Shown here in pieces: positions 59,655 through 64,000 of a stretch of 64,000 nucleotides of DNA. The DNA comes from Lepus europaeus (taxonomy: Eukaryota; Chordata; Mammalia; Lagomorpha; Leporidae), in NCBI RefSeq assembly GCF_033115175.1, contig NC_084839.1, positions 43,261,501 through 43,325,500 on the forward strand. The letters run 5' to 3'. The stretch's first letter is position 1; each line of letters begins with the position of its first letter. The notes under the pieces are model-generated. The model was given only the letters and a program-made list of their open reading frames with translations, searched no databases and had not been told where the DNA came from. Both the position numbers and the translations under genes were made by a program.

Positions 59655-59975
59655 AAAAAAACATTTATTTATTTATTTACTTATTTGAAAGAGTTACAGG
59701 GAGAGGGGGAGAGATTTTCCATCTCCTGGTTCACTCCCCAGATGGCCGCAATGGACAGAAGTGGGCCAGGCCAAAGCCAAGATCCAGGATCTGCATCTGG
59801 ATCTCCCATATGGGTAGCAGGGGCCCAAGCACTTGGGCCATCTTCCACTGCTTTTCCCAGGCCATTAGCAGGAAGCTGGATTGAAAGTACAGCAGCTGGA
59901 ACTTGAACCAGCATCCATATGGGACACTGAAGTCATAGAAGGCAGCTTTATCCACTATGCCACAATGCTAACCTC
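59655..59975 (-). mobile_element. CSINE
   Basis: TTAAAAAAACATTTATTTAT, 'ctggttcactccccagatgg', 'gcccaagcacttgggccatc', head 'ccactatgccacaatgctaa'. Confidence 0.9.
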
Positions 59976-59989
59976 GAGGTGTCCCTTTT

Positions 59990-60254
59990 TAAAAGCTTAT
60001 TTGAAAGGCAGAGTGGCAGAGAGAGAGATCATCTATTACTGGTTCACTCCCCAAATGGCTGCAACAGCCTGGGCTGGGTCAGACCAAAGCCAAGACCAGG
60101 AACTCCATCTGGTCTCCCGCATGGGTGGCAGGGACTCTAATACTTGAGCCGTCCTCTGCTGCCTTCCAGGGTGTGCATCAGCAGGAAGCTGGATCGGAAG
60201 CAGAGGCAGGACTCAAACCTTGGCAGTGTGCTGAGAGACGTGGCTGTCCCCAGC
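59990..60254 (-). mobile_element. CSINE, adjacent to the previous copy
   Basis: 'aagcttatttgaaaggcaga', 'actggttcactccccaaatg', 'aggaagctggatcggaagca', and a diverged head CGTGGCTGTCCCCA. Two same-orientation copies lie end to end. Confidence 0.85.
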
Positions 60255-60899
60255 ATGACAACCTGCTGGGCGACAACACGAGTTCCCCATTGACTTCTTC
60301 GACGTGGACTGCTTTCTTTCTCGGCCTGCTGTCCAATAGCCAATCTGGGGCCCCTCCTCAGTCGCCTCCCAGATGGGAACCACTTTCTCCCAGGTCCCAT
60401 GCCTCACGAAATCTTTCTGGATGTATTCCTTTGCTTTGCTGTATCTCTTTCATCAATAGCATCTCCGTCTCTTATCCACGCTGGAGGCTTTTCTTCTGTG
60501 CCTGGCAGCAGCTCGGTTGTATGGCTGGGTTATGGTGAGCCCAGGCCACAGGTGGGCACTTACATTCTTCCCTGGGGTGCTTTAAGTGCCAGGAGGTTGC
60601 TCCCCTGCATCTGGACTTTCCGAGACTGTTCAAGGAAAACGTCACCAGTCTTCTGCCAGCCAGCCTTCCCCGTGAGGGTGGGGCAGGAGCCTCCAAATTC
60701 AATCCCTCTGCTACAAGTCTCAAGTAGTTTCCTGGTTGCGAACCCCGTGCCTCAGCTTACCTTGCTTCCAGGTCTCTGTCCCGTCTGTTGCGCTCAGGGA
60801 CAAACAGGCATGATACTGACCGCTTGGTGTTGGCCTCGGCCCCGCTGTCTAAAGACCTGAAGCAAGTTGCTTGCTTGTGTACACTGATTAGGTAGGACA

Positions 60900-61110
60900 G
60901 CTTAGAGCCTAGGTTTTGAGGTCACCATTGACCAAAACTAAGTCCCTACTCTGCCTCTTAATAGCTGTGTGATCTCAGGCAACTAATTCTACTTCCTGAC
61001 CTATCAGCCAGGTGGCGAGGAAACAGGACCTCACCGAGGTGAGAGAACGAGACAAGATGAACAGGGCACTGTGCCCGGCGCCCGAGAACACTGCAGTGCT
61101 GACCTAATGA
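60900..61110 (+). repeat. MIR
   Basis: 'ccctactctgcctcttaata', 'gctgtgtgatctcaggcaac', 'cagggcactgtgcccggcgc'. Confidence 0.58.
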
Positions 61111-62074
61111 ATGGCAGCCAAGGCAGTTACCAGAGTTGACCCTAACCGACCGGTTTATAAAGCTCATGCTCGCTCTACACGGTGTTAATTTCTAGAGCAA
61201 TTAAACTGCTTGATAAAATCAACCAAATGAAAAATGCCGTCTGCGGTACATTTAATGGCCCAGGTAATGCATTCACTGCAGGAAGGCTGGAGGCCACGTT
61301 GCCCAAGTCAGCTCACGCTGCTCGCCGCCCCCTCCCGCTGCTGGGGTCCGAAGAGTCTGCTCTGTGCAGCTTATAAGTCTGTGGACCTAAAGCAAACCCG
61401 TAGTCAGCTCTGGGAATGCGTGCTCAGGACACACATGAATCATGGCCCCGGGCTGGTTCCCTGTCTTGGAACATTTTCCACCAACGTAACCTTTTTATTT
61501 ATTTATTTTTCAGGACAAGATGTTCTCACTCAGTGAATGACTTTTATTTGTAAAACAGCATGGATGAGGTGACACCAGTGAGCACGGCAGTGAGGAGTGA
61601 GAAGGGACACGGGCACAAACGATCAGTCCACCGTCCTGCACCGCTGCTGCCTCAGTTATGCAGCGCAAGGCATCCTTGCCTCTCTCTGACTTGTCACATC
61701 ATCTTTGTCGCACATGAGACCCCTATCCACTCTAGGCTCTGTTCCTGAGATAGCTCAGTTTCCCTGTCAGATGTCTGCTGTAGGTCCCACTCATAATTAC
61801 AAATAAATGACTTTAGTCCACCAAACCACCCTAACTACTTCGTATTTTCTCATTCTTTCAGATTGCTTATGTCTTTATTTTATGACACCTTACTGATTTA
61901 GCTACTTATCTAACAGAGCTCATTTTTTTTCATAACTCATATGGAAAATGTGAAAACGTGTGGAAACATTTGGAAGGAGAAAAAGCATTTTCACATTATA
62001 GAAATGAGAGAAACTAGAGATACTCTTCATTTTTGTTGTTAATGCAATGATCTACTTAATAGCCCTAATGCTTT

Positions 62075-62540
62075 TATCCATTAACTCAACAAATACCATA
62101 TGCCATCCACTTTTCTAGGTGCTGGATATACAAGAGTAAAACATATAAAAATCCCTGCTTCAGGGCCGGCACTGTGGCGTAGTGGGCTAAGCTTCTGCCT
62201 GTGGTGCCAGCATCCATATGGGCACCAGTTCTAGTCCCGGCTGCTCCTCTTCTGATCCAGCTCTCTGCTATGGCCTGGGAAAGCAGAGGAAGATGGCACA
62301 AGTGCTTGGGCCCCTGCACCAGCGTGGGAGACCTGAACAAAGCTCCTGACTCCTGGCTTGGGATCAGCCCAGCTCTGGATGTTGCAGCCTTTTGGTGAGT
62401 GAACCAGTGGATCTCTTTTCTGTGTCTCTCCCTCTCTCTCTAACTCTACCTCTCAAATAAATAAATAAAATTTTTTAAAAAATCCCTGCTTCAGGAAGCA
62501 TATATTCTAGTGGTAGAGTTGGATAGAAACAGGATAAGTG
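62075..62540. repeat. L2/MIR-type old repeat split by a CSINE
   Basis: 'attaactcaacaaataccat', 'ttttctaggtgctggatata', 'tccctgcttcaggaagcata' and 'tattctagtggtagagttgg' follow the common mammalian pattern ATTCAACAAATATTTATTGA ... CTAGGTGCTGGGATAC ... CCCTGCCCTCATGGAGCTTA ... ATTCTAGTGG. Interrupted at 62165-62477. Confidence 0.5.
62165..62477 (+). mobile_element. CSINE
   Basis: Perfect 18-base duplication AAAAATCCCTGCTTCAGG at 62147-62164 and 62478-62495. GCCGGCACTGTGGCGTAGTG head, CTCAAATAAATAAATAAAAT tail. Confidence 0.97.
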
Positions 62541-62611
62541 AAAATGTAATGTGGAGCCAAAGGAAGGGGGGCTGGAAATCTGAGCAGGTGCTGTGAGGCC
62601 GTCTTTGAGGG

Positions 62612-62938
62612 GCTGGTGCTGGGGCATAGCAGGTAAAGCCGCTGCCTGCTATGCTGGCATGCCAAATGGGTGCCAGTTCAGGTCCAGCTGTTCTGCTTCC
62701 AGTCTAGCTCCTTTTTAATGCACGCGGGGAAGCAGTGGAGTTTGGCCCAAGTTCCTGGGCCCCTGCACCCACATTGGTGACCCGGAAGAAGTTCCTGGCC
62801 CCTGGCTCCTGGCTTCAGCCAGGCCCAGCCCTGGTTGTTGCAGCCATTTGGGGAGTGAACCAGGGGATGGAAGAGCTCTCTCTCTAACTCTCTCTACCTT
62901 TCAAATAAATCTTTTTTTTTTTTAAAAAAATAGCGATA
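62612..62938 (+). mobile_element. CSINE
   Basis: GGGGCTGGTGCTGGGGCATA head, 'tgccagttcaggtccagctg' B box region, 'ggggagtgaaccaggggatg', ACCTTTCAAATAAATCTTTT tail. Confidence 0.9.
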
Positions 62939-63051
62939 TTTAAGACCTAAAGGAATACAGGAGCTGCTCTCCTGCAGCTCTTCCCTGACCAAGCTGGCCT
63001 TTATTCTCTGAGCTTCTGATGGAAATCTTAGAACACGAACAACAGCAGCAG

Positions 63052-63200
63052 CTGCCATGCACTGAGCTCCTGCCGTGTGCAAGGGGCTGCGCGGGCTGTG
63101 TCTGCCACGTGTCACTTGCCCTCATGTCACTCCTGCTGGCCACGGGACGCAAGCACCTGCTTGCCTCTGGCACCTGCTGCGTGGTGGATCCCCCAGACTT
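63052..63200 (-). repeat. possible MIR fragment
   Basis: 'tgccatgcactgagctcctg', 'ccgtgtgcaaggggctgcgc', 'cacttgccctcatgtcactc' loosely follow reverse MIR (GAGCACTTACTATGTGCCAGG ... TCATTTAATCCTCAC). Confidence 0.4.
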
Positions 63201-64000
63201 GTGTCCACATCCCTAATGAGGGCCCTCCTCTTACCTGACCCCCTTGGAAACAGTAGCAAAGAATGACCCCCCCACCCATCAAGTTGGACGGGAGAGAAAT
63301 TACTGGCTGGTGCATCTGTCAGCATGGTGGGCTATGCCAGGAGATCTCCGAGACGATGCTGAAGCAATGTCCCAGGACCAGGTGAAAATAAATAGGAAAA
63401 TCGCAATGAAAGCAGCATTGAGAAAGCCTTTCTAAATGGAGCTGGGAGGCCATTAGCAGAATTGGACTTACGCACTCTCAAGCCAATGGCTTGAAGGTGG
63501 ACTTTCAATTACCTTTGGCAGCACCTAGAATGATTGCATAATTACAGTGTGCCCCATGCATGTCAAAAGCGTTTACTGGATGCTTGTTTATGAACATTTT
63601 TACATCATGTATGCATCCTGTTCTTCCCTTTAACCATTCACACGGCCCCTGTGACGTGGCCTCTGTTCTTTCTCGAAACTCAAAAGAAGTCCCTGACAAA
63701 GGCATTTTTCCTGCTCTGAATTTGCCTGCGTCAGCTCCCTCTTGCCCTGTTTCCTTGGGAACACTCATTCAGCGCTGTCTGAATCTGTCTCTCAGATTGC
63801 AACTCCCGAGTCCCAAAATAAAGTTCTTTTACTTTTTCAGTTTCTGAAGTTGATCAACAGCCACTATGTAGAAAGCCTAGCAAGCATCCAGCTTAGATTG
63901 GAGGAGGGTGATGGAATGTTCCACAAGGCTTAGCTCAAAAGGAGAAAACAATAAAAGCAACTCATGAATTTTCTGATGCATTTGTCCATTACTGAGAAGA

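Larger units (their letters stand above)
44751..64000 (-). other. STPG4: STPG4 upstream intron (probable), repeat-rich
   Basis: Assuming the next STPG4 exon lies outside, this whole interval is intron. Over half is CSINE, L1 and Tigger sequence. Unique stretches with nothing I can name are 45110-45530, 46800-46905, 48240-48600, 49900-51700, 52400-52620, 53835-55050, 56970-57440, 57725-58100, 58850-59160, 60260-60900, 61110-62070 and 63200-64000. The block 50820-51470 is GC-rich with long but unconvincing frames. Confidence 0.65.

Overview
This is mammalian nuclear DNA, and almost certainly lagomorph (European rabbit or a close relative). The reason is some 43 copies or fragments of the tRNA-derived C-repeat (CSINE) family: a GGCCGGCG-type head, a GGTTCGAGTCCC B box, an internal CT tract and a TTTCAAATAAATAAA tail. 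A short young L1 3' end resembling rabbit L1 is also present. There is no bacterial or viral gene content. Most long open frames are chance frames in GC-rich intron DNA.

Layout. (1) Positions 1-26908 hold the 3' end of TTC7A on the + strand: five coding exons (5244-5360, 8402-8499, 10433-10567, 16865-17067, 24704-24925), whose splice sites and phases join into the last ~258 residues, then a ~2 kb 3'UTR with AATAAA at 26888. The introns are GC-rich, with old MIR/L2 fragments and only four CSINEs. (2) Positions 26909-41110 are the gap between two convergent genes: an L1 3' half carrying three nested CSINEs (31413-33873), a processed pseudogene of cyclin L2 (CCNL2) that keeps an unspliced donor (36774-38968), and an antisense L1 (39035-40745). 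(3) Positions 41111-64000 hold the last two coding exons of STPG4 (formerly C2orf61/GSE) on the - strand (44646-44750 and 41117-41233), followed upstream by a long intron crowded with CSINEs, two halves-apart Tigger-like DNA transposons, old L1 pieces and a polypurine microsatellite. No earlier STPG4 exon was found.

TTC7A (+) followed by STPG4 (-) is the order at human 2p21, so synteny supports both names. TTC7A is a TPR scaffold of the plasma-membrane PI4KIIIalpha complex. STPG4 is a gonad/oocyte PG-rich-repeat protein linked to zygotic DNA demethylation. They are neighbours, not a known pathway.

I did not find a new biological system. The items most worth a second look are the STPG4 polyadenylation signal directly abutting its stop codon, the cyclin L2 retrocopy that seems to come from the short intron-retaining transcript, a CSINE that appears to carry transduced 3' sequence, and the sharp change in SINE density between the two genes.
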